A stretch of 64,000 nucleotides of DNA from Laccaria trichodermophora. Taxonomy: Eukaryota > Basidiomycota > Agaricomycetes > Agaricales > Hydnangiaceae. The notes below the pieces were generated by a model that was not told the origin of the DNA, did no database searches, and worked only from the letters and a program-made list of their open reading frames with translations. Every line of letters starts with the position of its first letter. Position 1 is the stretch's first letter. The stretch covers positions 248,001 through 312,000 of the forward strand of contig JACTVC010000035.1 in the NCBI GenBank assembly GCA_018417955.1, read 5' to 3'. The position numbers were made by a program, and so were the translations under genes. Shown here piece by piece: positions 1 to 15,470 of this stretch.

Positions 1-3000
1 ATTTGTTGAAAAAAAAATTAGCCTTTCGACTTCCACTTGAACAGCCCAATCTTCGAAGACGGGGTCAATGGCCCTCCCTCGCATGACGCGATAGTTAAAG
101 CATTGGATCTTTCGGCGCTCCTCTTCCTGAACGAGCTCGATCAGCGCTCATGGACTATCCCCGACATACTTGCCGTCAACGGGATGGGGCAGAGTGCCTC
201 AAAGCAGATCCAAGAAATTTTGGAAGCAATTCAATCTGCCGGATATAAAATATTGGAAGATTTAGTTGTTGAACCGGCTTCAAAACTGGTGGAGTAGTCT
301 ACATTATGGTCTTGTCAAATGCTCATTGTTGAATAGGTGGACGCCAAAGTGGCGATAGCTGTCTTGACATGTGGTCGACACTTGCGCGGGGCTGTGGACG
401 CAGGGGCTTTCGATTTCTCTGCTGTCCACGCGATCTTAGGATGGCTAAAGGATTCGTTAGATGATCATCCCCCTTCTCTTGCGCCTCTATTTATTGCCGT
501 CCAGACTCTTAACGAGATTGTATCACTCTCAACGGGATTTGGATTGATTGATATGTGGTCAAACTTTTATATGCGCAATCTGCCAGCAACAGCTCGGGCG
601 GAGTTGAAGAAAGTCGAAGAATTTTCTTGCCACATGGAGGAATGTACCCGTTCTCTGGGTATGCAATGCATTGTTGTTTTGACGAATATTAGAACGCTTA
701 TGCTCAAGTTCTTAGCACTCAGGAGCGAAGCATTTAAGGTTATGGCATTGGTCGCTTTAACTACTGTGCAAACTCAGGACACACATGTATCTGAAATCGT
801 GGATCTCAAGACAATCTTAGAACGTGTCAGTTATTCTCTCTCGTTACGTTTCAGTAGAACCAATGACTACTTTCAGTGTCTGCTTGCGAGCCATCTGCCT
901 CAAACCCACTTGGAATATCATATAGACCCTCAGTCGCTCATCTTGGAGCTAGGTGCTTTAACTGAGTGTCAACATGATTCACAGGTATGTGGATATCAAC
1001 CCGCTCAGAAGGATGGCTTTCTCAAATTATGAAGCTTCACATGCTCAAAGAAGTAATTGATCTAGCATGCGAAAGTATGAGAGTCCCACTGCTTCGACTG
1101 GTTCCATACCAACACCTCCTATGGACATTGGAGACCAGGAAAGGTGTGTTAAACTCGGTCGCGTTCCCCCCTTCCTTTTCTAATGAGTACAAACAGAAAA
1201 TTCGTCATTAGCGGTACAAGCTCAAATTTCTTACTTGGAAGGACTTTGGAGTGCGCGGTCCTCTGACTGTTTTGGGGCTTTACCACTCCTCCAGCCAACG
1301 CACCTGCACGCCGCCATCTCAGCATGGTAAGCCGTCCACGTCTTTAACCTCAGAAAATGCAGTTAACACCACCCAGCGACTTGACTTCGGTACCGCTAAT
1401 TCGTTTGGATAATTACGAAAAAGAAGTCCGTCGTCAGGTCCGTATTGCCATCTTCCAATGCGAATTCGACCGAAGCCGCCTTGGACAATTACAAAGGCTT
1501 TTCTATCAATCACTCGTCACGGTAAGTTACTGGTCGTCCCATCCTGCGCATGCAATTAAGCATTTGTAGATTATAACTTGCTTTTCCTCGTCGTACAGCC
1601 TTGCCGTTTATGAGAACATTCGCCAGCGGTCTCTTGTCATTCAATTAGACTCGATTGGTGGCCTATTGTCCCTCTTGGAGCAGTCCAGCAACCCTCCCCT
1701 CGTAGCAGCAATCGTCAAGTTTCTTCGACCGCTTCTCGATCAATGGTCTGACCGCGATCCTATCTCGAACCTTGGGTTGTGTTGGATCGCACTCAGTCAA
1801 TTGCTATTCGACCTACTCATCCCAAACTCCCCCGTCGATCCTGCTGCCATCCAGATGTGTACTGTTGATCGATTACGTCAAGATGAGGCCGTCTTGTTGT
1901 CTCAAATAAAGCTCCATAGGCAACTCGAAGAACTCACGACAGGAAACAGAAACAACGGTGTCCTCGTCCACCTTGAAAAGTGCAAGGAAGATATCCGTGC
2001 CCAGTTAAATAATGTGCCGGCCCTGCCGCTTCGCAAGAGTGTTATTCGTCTCCACCAATTTTGGTCGGAGGTTTCGCAGTTTCGAAGTAGCGTCACCTCC
2101 ACTCCAAGGGTTGAGAGCATTCTTGAATTAGCGAAGAATGGAGATAGCATCGCAGCTCCTCGTGAACGGGTGATTCAAGAGTCATTAGCTAGCTTCTACC
2201 AGCGGCTAGACAGCGCGTATGATGAATTTGCAGATATCAATATCCTTCTCAAGCTTGGCATTCTTCAACTTAGACTTGGACTTCATCTTGTCGTTCAAAA
2301 TTCAAGAATTTCGCAAACAAGAAAGGACCCCACATCCCATCTGGTATCATCGCTGGTTGCATTCCCTTCGGTTCGTAGTGCCGCGCTTATTTTGGCGACC
2401 TCGACCACTGCGGGACAATCAAGGACTTCAGCTTTTCGCCACATTTTGCTCGGCCTAGCAGCGATTTCAATGGAAAAGTTCATCGGCATTGAAATGGCGC
2501 AACAAACCCAGCTGATTGAATCATACTATGAACAAGCATTCAGACTTTGGCTCATAGACCGCACCAAGGACAAAGAGATGGATGAAGCCTCTCGGTCCTT
2601 ATATCGTCACACTACCCTCGAACATGACGCTGTGGGCGACGCGGAATTGGAGGAACAAGAATTTCTGTATTTGTTCCCTGCTTTCGAGGACACCCTGGAA
2701 CAGCTCTCTTTGATCAACACCCAGCAACAGCCCCAACAACCCGAATTTGTGTTGGATCCCGAGATGCCCTTGCTGCTTGCAATCCATCATGACTTGTTAA
2801 CTCATCCTCAAGCAGCCAACGGTTCGACCTCTCTGCAACATTGTAAATTTACTCGAATCAGACAATCAATGGTCGATTCTCTTGTCAGATCGCATCTAGG
2901 AGGACTCCCGGAGAGTTTAGATATCGAGAGCCTACACTTTCAGCTTTCCCTTCTTCGAAATCAATCGAGTGACCTACAGCGATCCCAAATCATGGTAGAT

Positions 3001-6000
3001 GTGCCCTACAACTTTTACTTGGATCCGAACGTGCAAGAGGTTAGAAAGGTTGCATCGGTCGTTGGTGCCCTTCATGGCAGACTTCAGGTTCTTTCTGAGG
3101 AGTGGCCAGATCAGATGGTTCTGCGACACCTTGCGGATCGATGTGATATTGTTCTTAATTTTGGACTTCATAGTCCGGTTGCTTTGATTCTTTCTGCCGT
3201 TGAACAACTTCTCCTGCAAACCGATGACTGGGAGATGTATGCCAATCGTCAAAACACCATTCAGGTTCATCGGGAGGCACTCATTGCGTTGATTGTCGAA
3301 TGGCGACGCCTCGAGTTGTCATGTTGGCAAACACTTCTTGATTCTGAAGCCAAGAAATCTACGGAAGGTGTATCTAAGTGGTGGTTTCAGTTATATGATG
3401 TGATTCTGCGTGGCGCCCTCAGCACCTTGGATCAATCGACAGAATCCACAGCATTCACTCAATACTTGCACAATCTTCTTCCGCTCTTAGAAGACTTCAT
3501 TGTCAAGAGCCCACTCGGCGAATTTCTTTCCCGAATGCAACTTCTTCGCAGCTTCGAACACTTCCTGGCTTATATTGGCAACGATAAATCAGACCCCCAG
3601 CGATCCGCTTTGCAGCGCATTGAACATATTTTGCACAGCGTTCACCAATACTATAGTCTCTTCTCATCCGAAATTCTTAACCACTTGTCTGAGAAAAAGG
3701 CTGCGTTGGAAAAAGAGATCAGAGATTTCATCAAGCTTGCAAGTTGGAAGGATGTTAATGTGCAGGCCCTGAAGCAAAGTGCTCAACGTACTCACCGCCA
3801 TCTGTACAGGATCGTACGAAAATTCCGCGAAGTCCTACGGCAGTCAATCTCAAATTTTATCCAACCGCAACTTGCTGGAATTCCTGAAACCATTCCTTTG
3901 CATTTCCAGCCACCTTCATCTTTGTCATTTGATCAAACTTTGGCGTCGTCTCCGGCCAACAATGATTCTGATGCAACACCAAATCATTCACATCTTCTGA
4001 ACAAAACCTACGCGAAGTACTGCCACTTGGTCGCGACAAAGATAAAACCTTTTGTACAGTCTCTCTCAGCTCGAGAAGTGGATAATTTCGCGGTTGAAGT
4101 CATAACTACCACGAGAAAGCTCGCTAGTCTATCAGCGCCTGAAGGTCTTGAAGCGGAGAAGCGCGAAAAATATCACAAAGGGTTATTGGTGCGCAAGAGG
4201 AAGGCTTGGAGCGACCTACTCAAGGAGCTCAAGAAGGCGGGATTATCGAGCAACCTCAAGCCGGATGTTTTGACTCAAAATATGGATCCCGTTTGGATAC
4301 GGACACAACCACCCTTGTCTGCTACGGATCCTCAAACTATTTTGGTCGAGAATTACTTTAACAAACTTTCTGGGTCCCTTCCAGCCTTGCGCTCCTCGAT
4401 CTCCAATCATCATGCTGATCTCACGACACGCGAGCTTCAAAGGGGTGTTATGTTCGTGGAATCTGGGTTTTTCATGGCGATTGACCTTCGATCTCGGTAA
4501 GTTTGAGACTCCCGTGTCATTTTTGCCGCCTGACATCATTTTTATGTTGATCAGATTGGCAAATGCCCTTGATATACATCAACGGCTCCAACGAGTAGCC
4601 AGCCGCCTGAGGATACTCTCTTCTTCCGCCACAGTTGTAACGGGGTCCAATTTGGGCCATTATCTCTCCTGCGTTAAGGCTTTTCTTTGCAGGCTTTCGA
4701 GCGCCCTCTCTGACCTCCTACGGGGGGCCGTAACTTTGAATGAACTTGCGCCGAAGGTAACTATAGCAGATGTTCTACTGGAAGAGATATCGCTCTTCCT
4801 CAGAGAAAGCGATACTCTCAAAGCAAAGATAATGGATCTACCGGATTCAGTGAGATTAACTGTCATGCCAGTGCTGTTGCAGGGTAAGAATGGGCGTCCT
4901 TGTGACAATCAATCGATAGCTAATAAAATACTTCAGATGAACACACACTGGTTTCCGAAGCCTGGGCGCACATTTCCCGGACGGCGGGCTTGCTTTCGAA
5001 ATGGTCAAAGGACGACCCTCGGTTGAACCACCTTATAATACCCATCACCCAGTGGCTCCAGACCCAAGATTTCCCAGCCATCTTACCACCAATGACGGGA
5101 TCTTCGTCAAGCTACGATTGTATGGAGCAACTCATTAACTCATTTTTAATCAGTGTTCAATCTCTCTTGCCCCACTGCCGCGATGTTGTTTCTGAAGAAG
5201 ATGAACAAGACGAGGAAGAGCAGTACCTATTGAAAGGATACCGGCAAATACGGGACTTTACGCATCTGCTCAGCATCGATCGTGTATTCTCAGCGTTGAC
5301 GAGCGTTCTTTGCCTTATTAAGACACAAGACGACCTACGCCTCAACTTGCTCAAGATCGTCCCGTTTCTCGACGTATATATATCACTTGTCAACGATCAA
5401 TTGGCGGCCCACAACCACTGGACAAAAGCTCTTCTGAAACTTGACTTCATTCTATCTTCTGTGATGCACACACTTTCCCATCAGGGCTTCTGCAAGCCGC
5501 CCGACTCTGGTGACGCAGAGGCTAATGGCGAGACGTCGGAAGTGGCTGGCGGAGTAGGCTTAGGAGATGGGGCTGGTACGGAGAATGTTAGCAAAGAGAT
5601 TGAAGACGAGAGTCAGGTAGAGGGTTTACAAGGTGAGACCCCTGAGAGTCAAGAACCTCAGAGAAAACACGATGAAGGCGAAGCTATCGAGATGAATGAC
5701 GATTTTGGAGGTGATCTGGAAGACGTGCTTGACAGCGGCTCTGAAGATGATGCCGATCCAAGCGAGGGGAGTGAAGGTGACCCAGACGAGACGCTCGGAA
5801 ATCTTGATGCGTCAGATCCCTCTGTGCTTGACGAAAAGCTATGGGGTGACGAAAAAGGTCCAGATGATCCAAAACATGACGAAGAGCAGGCAGACCAGGA
5901 TCACTCTAAGCAGCATGGAGGCAACTCTGAGGTCGTTGCAAAAGAAGGAAAGGCAAGGAAGGAATCAAAAGAAAAGGAGGGAGAACAAGAAACGGATGAC

Positions 6001-8134
6001 ACGATGATGGAAGATGAACCTGGGTTGGAGGGTGAGGATGACGGCGCAAACGACCAGAATGTGAGTGGCGCCCCTATGGACGACTACGTTCCAGAAGCGA
6101 ATACTCTTGACTTGCCGGATAATATGGAATTGGGAGAGGACGGAGTGGAGCCGGGGGGAGAAGACAAGGAAGAGGAGATGGGAATGGAGGACGGTGAGGA
6201 CGAAAAGATGGAAGATGACGATCTTAGACCTGAGGTTGAGGAAGCTACAGACCAAAACTCAGCGCCAGACGATAGCTTTGAGTCGCCTGAGGTCCAGAAC
6301 GATTCTACAGCAGGCAAAGCAGATGAAAACGAGGATGACAGGGAGGTCGAAGAGGGGCAAGACGTCGTCGCGAAACCTGATATTTTCGCGGGTGAAGGTG
6401 CAGCAGCTGAACAAGATCAGTCGGCCAATCCAGACGTTGGCGAAAGTACAACAACTGGGGAAATGGGAAGTTCTGAGAGCAGGACTGGTCAATCCTCCAC
6501 TGCTCAAAACGAAACTGTCAATGAAGAAGGGTGAGTACAACTCAATCTGGTTCTCTTTTCTTTCTTTCTGACAGACAACCGTTATTCTAAGGCATTCCGA
6601 AAGTCTAAAACCTCAAATCGACCCCCAAAACGTTGAACCTAACGCAGAAGAAGGTTCAGCCTCTTTTGGCAGTAAGGGAGGACAGGCACCGTCGCAGAGT
6701 GAGGAACCGCAAGCATCAAACCCTCTTCGGGATCTTGGAGACACACTGAAAGAAATCCGTCAACGCTTCGACGAAATTCTAAACGGTGATCAAGACCAAG
6801 CTCCTCGTGAACGTATTGATGTTGGTGACGGCCAATCCCAGCTTGAATACCTTCGTCCTGAGGACGCGGACAATGACATGCAAGCTTTGGGTCCTGCTGG
6901 CGAAGAACAGGTGGCGAAGCTTGATCAACTGAATCTCATTGACGATGACATGGCCGTGGACAATACAACTGCAATGGACATCGATACACCGGCGGCACCT
7001 GAGCAACATGAACAACCCACTCAAGAGTCCGTTTTCCAGCAGGATCCCTCGTCCTCGACACGACGCGACGATGTCGAAGGAGCTATCCTCCAGACGACGA
7101 ACAACCGCTTTCCAGAAAACTCCGTTTTCCCAGATTCGTCGACATCAAAGGCTGACGTTGAAATAGATGACACCACAGATCATGCCGTGGAGATTGAACT
7201 ACGGAACTGGCGTGCCACAGATTACCCTGACGATGGAGCGGAGCGTATTTGGCGACTATATGAATCACTGACACATGACCTCGCATACGCTCTATGTGAG
7301 CAATTGCGCCTCATCCTGGAACCCACACTCGCGACTCGCTTGAAGGGCGACTATCGTACTGGCAAGCGGCTGAACATGAAGAAGATCATCTCTTACATCG
7401 CAAGTGATTATACCAAGGATAAAATCTGGTTGCGTCGGACCAAGCCCAGTCAGCGCGAATATCAAGTCTTTATCGCGCTCGATGACTCGCGTTCCATGGC
7501 CGAATCCCACTCCATTCATCTTGCGTATGAGACTCTCGCCCTGATCTCCAAAGCTTTGGGTCGTCTTGAGGCTGGTGACATCGCCATAGCCAAGTTTGGT
7601 GAAACTGTCGATATTTTGCATGGGTTCGACGAGGGTCCGTTCACTGATCAAGCTGGAACCAAAATCATGAGCGCCTTCAGATTCAAGCAAAAGGCCACTG
7701 ACGTCCTCTCTCTGGTAGACACGAGCTTGAAGGTGCTAGAGAGAGCTCGAGAACGCCGATCTATGAGCTCTTCATCTGCTGCTGACCTCTGGCAACTGGA
7801 GATCATCATTTCAGACGGGATGTGTCAGGATCACGAGAAACTGCGCACTGTGCTGAGAAGGGCGGAAGAGCAACGTGTCATGATTGTCTTTATCATCCTT
7901 GATTCCTTGCACACGACTGCTGGTGATTCCTCCACCCAGCAGCATGGATCTTCTATTCTTCTGATGGACAAGCCAGAGTTCAAGATGGTTGATGGTCGGA
8001 TGGAAGTACAGCTGCAGAAGTATCTGGACTCTTTTCCCTTTGAGTATTATGTGGTGTTGCGGAACGTGGAAGCCCTCCCTGAGGTGTTGTCTGGGACGTT
8101 GAAGCAGTTCTTTGAGCGGATTTCGGAAGAGTGA
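1..8134 (+). CDS. MDN1: Midasin (AAA+ ATPase of 60S ribosome maturation), 3' part only
   Basis: This is the C-terminal part of midasin/Rea1, the very large AAA+ motor that strips assembly factors from pre-60S particles in the nucleus. The window starts inside the gene, so the ATPase ring is missing. What is visible is the long helical linker (main exon 1666-4500, further exons to about 5000), then a strongly Asp/Glu-rich region (about 5490-6530 and on to about 7150), then a C-terminal VWA/MIDAS domain. The MIDAS metal motif DDSRS is encoded near 7480, inside the frame running 6878-8134 to a TGA. In the yeast protein the MIDAS domain binds Rsa4 and Ytm1. Frames change at short GT..AG introns (for example after 4497 and near 6530). 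The acidic stretch gives long shadow frames on both strands. Exon limits in the first 1.6 kb are approximate. Confidence 0.93.
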
Positions 8135-8355
8135 GAAAGCTGTCTGTATTTCGTTTCTTGATGGACAGTGATGTAACTTGTATAGAGCGTGACAAATATA
8201 TTATCACTACGAATGGGCATGTGTGCGACTAGGTGTAATCGTTCAAACAAGGAGGGCTCTACTTTTTCATCATTACCTTCTGCCTGACGAGCGACAGCCT
8301 TGATATTATTATTCTTTTCTTCGACGATGCCAGGTCTCCTCTCGCCTTCCTCTCA

Positions 8356-9402
8356 TCAGTCAGCAGCCAACTCCATCTTGATGTGGGCAATAGCGGCAGC
8401 GGGGTTGAGGCCCTTTGGACACGTGCGAGAGCAGTTGAAGATGGTATGGCACCTGTACAAGCTCATCTCGTTTTGGAGGCGTTCCTTACGCTCCGCGCCG
8501 TTGGCATCCTTAAGGTTTTGAGTTTTAGACACACCATCAAGTGGAGAAATTCACCAAAACTTACCCGAGAGTCGGCGATCCACCTGTAGGCCTGCATGAG
8601 GGTAGCGGGCCCAAGATATTCATCTTGGTTCCACCAGTATGAAGGGCAGGAGGTGGAGCAGCAAGCGCAGAGAATGCACTCGTACATTCCATCCAGCTTC
8701 TTACGGTCTTCTGGGGATTGAAGGAACTCGCCTGGGGAGATTGTTGGAAGCGGAAAGGTGCAAATTTAGAGGAAGAGACGGACCTTGAGCGGGAGGGTTG
8801 TCGTTTTGTAGCCAAGGTTCAATCGACTTGTATTGCTTGTAGAACAAGGTCAAGTCGGGGACAAGATCCTTGACGATGTACACTGTTTATAGCATATGGC
8901 AATTGAGGTGATAAAATGAAGGATAGCGACGGACTGTGAGGTAAGGGATAAATCTTGGTGTCCTTAGCAGGTTCCCTGTCGATCCTGCAGAGGCAGGCGA
9001 GGGTGTTCTGACCATCTATGTTCATGGCGCACGAGCCGCAAATACCTTCACGGCATGAACGACGGAAGGTGAGAGTGGGGTCGATTTCATTCTTGATTTT
9101 GATGAGAGCGTCAAGAATCTATTCAGGGGTGAGGGGAAAGCGCGTCATGGCCCAAAAATTTTCCTCACCATAGGCCCAGTCTGGTTCAAGTCAATCTTGT
9201 ATGACTGAAGAGTAGGCTTTGTTGCTGGTTCATCCGGGTTCTGCAACAATGTCAGGAGAAATCGTGGTGGGAGAAAAGGAATTACCCAGCGGTAGATCTT
9301 GAATTCTTTTTCCAAGACAGGTTTCTGTGTGGGGACAGCCTGGAACCTGCGAGCCGAAGAGCTGAAAGCACGCCTGGCTTGTCGAGACAGGGCGGTATTC
9401 AT
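8356..9402 (-). CDS. SDHB: Succinate dehydrogenase iron-sulfur subunit
   Basis: Iron-sulfur subunit of mitochondrial complex II, which passes electrons from the flavoprotein subunit to ubiquinone. The reverse strand starts at ATG 9402 with an Arg/Ser-rich, acid-free mitochondrial presequence ([20 protein letters not shown]). The core then begins [13 protein letters not shown] after splicing. The plant-type 2Fe-2S motif ([16 protein letters not shown], about 9025-9060) is complete. The 4Fe-4S/3Fe-4S cysteine groups follow: [16 protein letters not shown] (about 8635-8685) and a [12 protein letters not shown] group (about 8400-8430). The protein ends MELAAD at 8356. Several introns interrupt the frame. 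Cys ligands and the usual C-terminus are present, so the gene looks intact. It is divergent from the phosphodiesterase at 9500, with only 97 bp between start codons. Confidence 0.95.
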
Positions 9403-9499
9403 GGTAATGGAGGACAGACAAAGTATGATGTCTACAAGTCGACGGATACTGGTGTCGCGTGATACCGGAACCGGAACAGCCGTGCTTATGTAACATAAC
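9403..9499. promoter_or_regulatory. Short divergent promoter, SDHB / phosphodiesterase
   Basis: Ninety-seven bases separate the two start codons, so both transcripts must start within, or upstream into, the opposing gene. No clear TATA box is visible. A shared regulatory region is inferred from geometry only. Confidence 0.5.
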
Positions 9500-11589
9500 A
9501 TGATCATGTCAACCTCCACCAGCAAGGTGCTCGACCCAGAGGAGCGCAAGGGGCTCCTCACTACAACAGACGACGACTACGACGATGGGCCGGAGGATCA
9601 CTCAGACGCTAAACCGTGGAAACGGAAGAGGATTGTCTTCACTGCTTTCATATTCATTGCTTTGCTTATTACTGGTGTCATTGCTCGCGCACTCTTGAGA
9701 ACGACAAGACCTGCACAACGGCATCCTTTCACGGGGACAGTTCTTCGTTCGAATGGGACACACGAATTCAAGCGAACCGTACTCATTGTTTCCATCGACG
9801 GCCTGCGGTTGGTCACCGTCTTTGAATCATTTGCTTCTGCAATGACACCGCACACAGGGCAGACTATCTTGATCGCGGCCTAACGCCTCATTTATTGGAT
9901 ATCAGCAAGCAGGGGCTTAGGGCGAAGGCGATGAAACCAATATTTCCGGTGCGTCGCCTTCTAGCTTTGCATTCCTTACACTATTAATTCTTCTGCCTCT
10001 CAGACCCTTACCTTCCCGTATGTCTACTCCTTTTGGGAACTGTTGAGTGACTCAAGCAATCTATTTCTTCCAGAAATCATTGGGCCTTGATGTGAGCTTT
10101 GGAACTTCTGACCAGGGCTTCTTTCTTAGTGACAACATTACGTAGGACAGGCCTCTATGCTGAATCTCATGGCATCGTAGCCAATGTGCGTCTCTGTCCC
10201 CAATCCACCTCTCATGACTTATGGGCGTTCACAGAATTTCTGGGATCCTGTATCTAAACAAGAGTTTCATTACAACCAAATTAAATCCTGCTGGAATCCT
10301 TCGTGGTGGAGTGGCGAGCCAGTGCAGTGACCTCTTTCTCTGCCTGTGATGGCTAATGGAATCGTCACCTTAGATGTGGGAAACAGCAGAAAAAGCTGGC
10401 GTCATCACCGCCAACTTGATGTGGTGGGTATCCCAACTTCTGCCATCTGTCCCTAATTTAATGTAGCTTAGGCCTGGTCCACCCAAGACAACGTCAGGAG
10501 CATCATCAAGCTATTTCGTTCCATGGAAGGTGTGTAATTTTACGCCCTGAAAATGTCTCTCTATTCTTACCGTTTCACTCAGGATCATGTGCCCTTGAAC
10601 GAAAAGCTTGATCAAATTCTTCATTGGATCGACCTGCCTCTGGAACAGAGGCCACAACTGATAATGGGTTAGTGACAAAATATCAAACATTCGCCATACT
10701 CCAACCAGAACGTTCCAGCGTATGAGCCCTCCTTGGACCAAGCTGGGCACAAAACGGGGCCTGCGTCTAAACTCGTCAACGTTGGTATTCATCCAATTGT
10801 GCATCTAATTTTGCTAACTCTGATCTCCAGAAAACTCTCGTCGAAGTTGACGTATTTGCCAAGGATCTACATACATCACTGAAAGCTCGAAACCTCACCG
10901 ACATTGTTGACATTGTGTTTGTCAGCGACCATGGGATGACGGATACAAGTCATCCCGAGTTGATATACATGGACGACATTCTTGGCGAAGAAGGCCTCAA
11001 TGATATTGAGCACGAAGATGGTTGGCCTTCCATGGGTATACGGTTTGAACTAAAGGCCAATGCATCGCATTACCTCTCGGCACTACTGGAAGCCTCGGCT
11101 GAGAACCCCGAAAAGTTTGATGTTTATACGAAGGATACGATGCCAGAACGTTACCATTTTGCGCACAACGAACGGATTGCGCCTATCTATGTTGTGCCAA
11201 AAATTGGATACGTGTTGACGACGAAAGCTGAAGGAGACACCGGAATGTCAAAGGGGGTAAGTGGTTCCTCATTTTAAACGCCCCCCTTTTCCCCTCACAT
11301 CGTACTGCAGAATCACGGATACGACAACGATGAGATTTCAATGCAAGCTATCTTTGTCGCTCATGGTCCCTTTTCCTTTGAGGCCAAGGTACAACACCAG
11401 AAAAGGACCAAGTATGCTCCTTTCCGACGTTCCTCAAAGCACGATTGGCACTCGACTTCGGACGATACGTACATCATGCAGCGCTTCCAGAATGTCGAAG
11501 TTTACAATTTGGTTATCAAGCTTTTGGGCATCGATGCCTATGCAGCGAGTAATAATGGCACTGTTGGGTTTTGGGATAGATATTTGTGA
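9500..11589 (+). CDS. Membrane nucleotide pyrophosphatase/phosphodiesterase (ENPP/NPP family)
   Basis: Type II membrane protein of the alkaline-phosphatase-like NPP family, which hydrolyses nucleotide pyrophosphate or phosphodiester bonds outside the cytosol. A short acidic cytosolic tail and a basic KRKR anchor precede one transmembrane helix (about residues 45-65, [17 protein letters not shown]). The catalytic domain keeps the metal and nucleophile motifs: SIDGLR (first Asp), [19 protein letters not shown] with the nucleophilic Thr (spliced, about 10005-10180), VSDHGM (about 10922), and a late NHGYDN histidine (about 11310). It ends GFWDRYL. The middle is cut by many small introns between 9830 and 10850. 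ATG 9506 is a second possible start in the same frame. The substrate cannot be read from the sequence. Confidence 0.88.
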
Positions 11590-11745
11590 TCTTGGGCTCT
11601 TGACTTATAATTATTGTATTTCTTGTAATTATTCCTTCCGGGACGTTTTACCCATCCACATAACTTTAGGTGCATATACAAAGGGTAGTGAGAGACATGT
11701 GAATAATCATAAAGTGCTTCGTTAACCCCCTTCATCTTGCCTTCA

Positions 11746-12758
11746 TCAATGGCTATCAGCATCAAATACCATCTGATCATGTGTAGAATCGAGATGCCCG
11801 CCCGTTGTTGATGGTACATACGCTGCCTCTGGCAAACCAGACTCATCCAGTCCCTCCGCAGCTTCGATAATTTCATATAGTCTCGATGCAACCTCTGGAG
11901 GGGGCACACGACCGCCCAAGATATCCTTGGCGGGTACAGGCGATCCATAGAAATCGCGATTAGCATCTTTCCTTTCAATGAGCGCAGTCCCTTCAAGCGA
12001 CACGCCAGCGAATAGTCCTAATTGCATCCAATGTATGAGTTTAACGGGTAATGGATCAACACCACATTCGAACATACCTTTAGACTTGGAATACGAGAAC
12101 ATGGGTGCAGGGTGGGCCAATGACGCTTGGACACTTCCCCCTGTGCCAATCGGACCCGCAGTAGCGCTGATGTTCCCCCCAATAGTGACGTTCCCGCCCA
12201 ACGAAAATGCGCGCACGGCATCCTCGCTGTTCAGGACGATAACAAAGTCGGTGATGTCTGCTCCGATCTGTAAACCCCATCCCAGGCCCCCAGTAGCGAT
12301 GCATGAGGGGGCTGACCAAGAGCCGTCGGGCAGTCGGGCGATGACGAGGCCTGAGCCGGCTTTCCCTGAAAAGACGAAGCCGGCTTTGAGGACTTGGAAG
12401 ATGGCAAGACCTGGATTTGCGTCGAATAAGCCCGATGGTTTCTTGAAGAGTTGAATTGAAGACTCACCTCGAGCTCGTTGCAGAACTGCCTTGGGTATAG
12501 AGTTCAGAGCTGATTCAGGGTGTGAGGGATCGGCTAGAAATATCGTCATTGAGCTGCCTTGCGCATTGAGACGACGGTGAGCGCACCAAGGAAACTATTA
12601 AGAATCTTCGCCGCCTTCTCCGCTTCTCCTGGCAATGAAAACGTTTGAACAAAATCGCGGGATCCGCTGGCGACCTTGGTTGAGCTGGCTTGGACGAAAG
12701 CTGTGGCCTGAATACCAGCTTTCTGAGCACCCTTGCGGAATTTATCGAGCATTGACAT
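11746..12758 (-). CDS. SYLF-domain (Ysc84/SH3YL1-type) lipid-binding protein
   Basis: The protein starts MSMLDKFRKGAQKAG at 12758 and continues through an N-terminal helix into a full SYLF (DUF500) domain. Typical strings are IPKAVLQRARG, GLAIFQVLKAGFVFSGKAGS, GLVIARLPDGSWSAPSCIA, GGLGWGLQIGADITDFVIVL and the KGLFAGVSLEG block near the end. SYLF domains bind phosphoinositides and actin and link to endocytosis (yeast Ysc84/Lsb4). No SH3 domain follows: after the SYLF domain come about 60 residues (KDILGGRVPPPEV..) and a stop at 11746. Short introns lie near 12465-12545 and 12017-12080. Function as a membrane/actin adaptor is from family knowledge. Confidence 0.88.
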
Positions 12759-12863
12759 GATTACGGAGAAGAAAGGAACGGGATATGTTTATACTATGTA
12801 GTGGGATATGAGTTGTTACAACTTGGATGCGAGTGCTAATCACTATTTGTCACCCTTACGTCA

Positions 12864-15061
<2,198 letters not shown>

Positions 15062-15470
15062 GCTGGCAAAAGGAAGAGCTTGAAGCTGATGAACAATTCG
15101 GGACCCGAGATAAAATCGTTGGTTTAAATACTCGAATTCGATTCTTCCTGATAAAAATAGATAACCGACGGAGGCGAATATCAAGATCGTAACGAAAGCA
15201 AAAACCAGGCGGCATGATAGGTCGCGTGGTCTTGTAGCAGGTGGTTCCATCTGAGCAAAGTGTGCACCTGGCAAGACCGGGGCGCGTCAAAGATTCAACC
15301 GGGGTCAAAATGCGCCCCAGAGGGAAGCCAAGGACTTCCGAAGCGTCAGTGCATGGAGAAGCGGATCACGTTTGGAGTAATTACATAAGCCATCATCAAC
15401 GCGAGCCACGTGGTACAAAAGTGGTAACTGAGAGTAAATCATCGCATCGTCGCGGCCCATTTGGCCCAGC
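15062..15470. other. Divergent intergenic region, glucoamylase / PA-TM-RING
   Basis: About 410 bp between two divergent starts. It should hold both promoters. The frames inside it are continuations of upstream untranslated sequence. I see no recognisable gene or repeat. Confidence 0.4.

Noticed and set aside
5684..6571. Several long frames on both strands in the midasin gene
   Set aside because: Shadows of the Asp/Glu-rich region of midasin (GA-rich codons read in other frames).
9403..9561. Longer SDHB start at 9561
   Set aside because: It would place about 50 residues before a good mitochondrial presequence and overlap the divergent gene; ATG 9402 is preferred.
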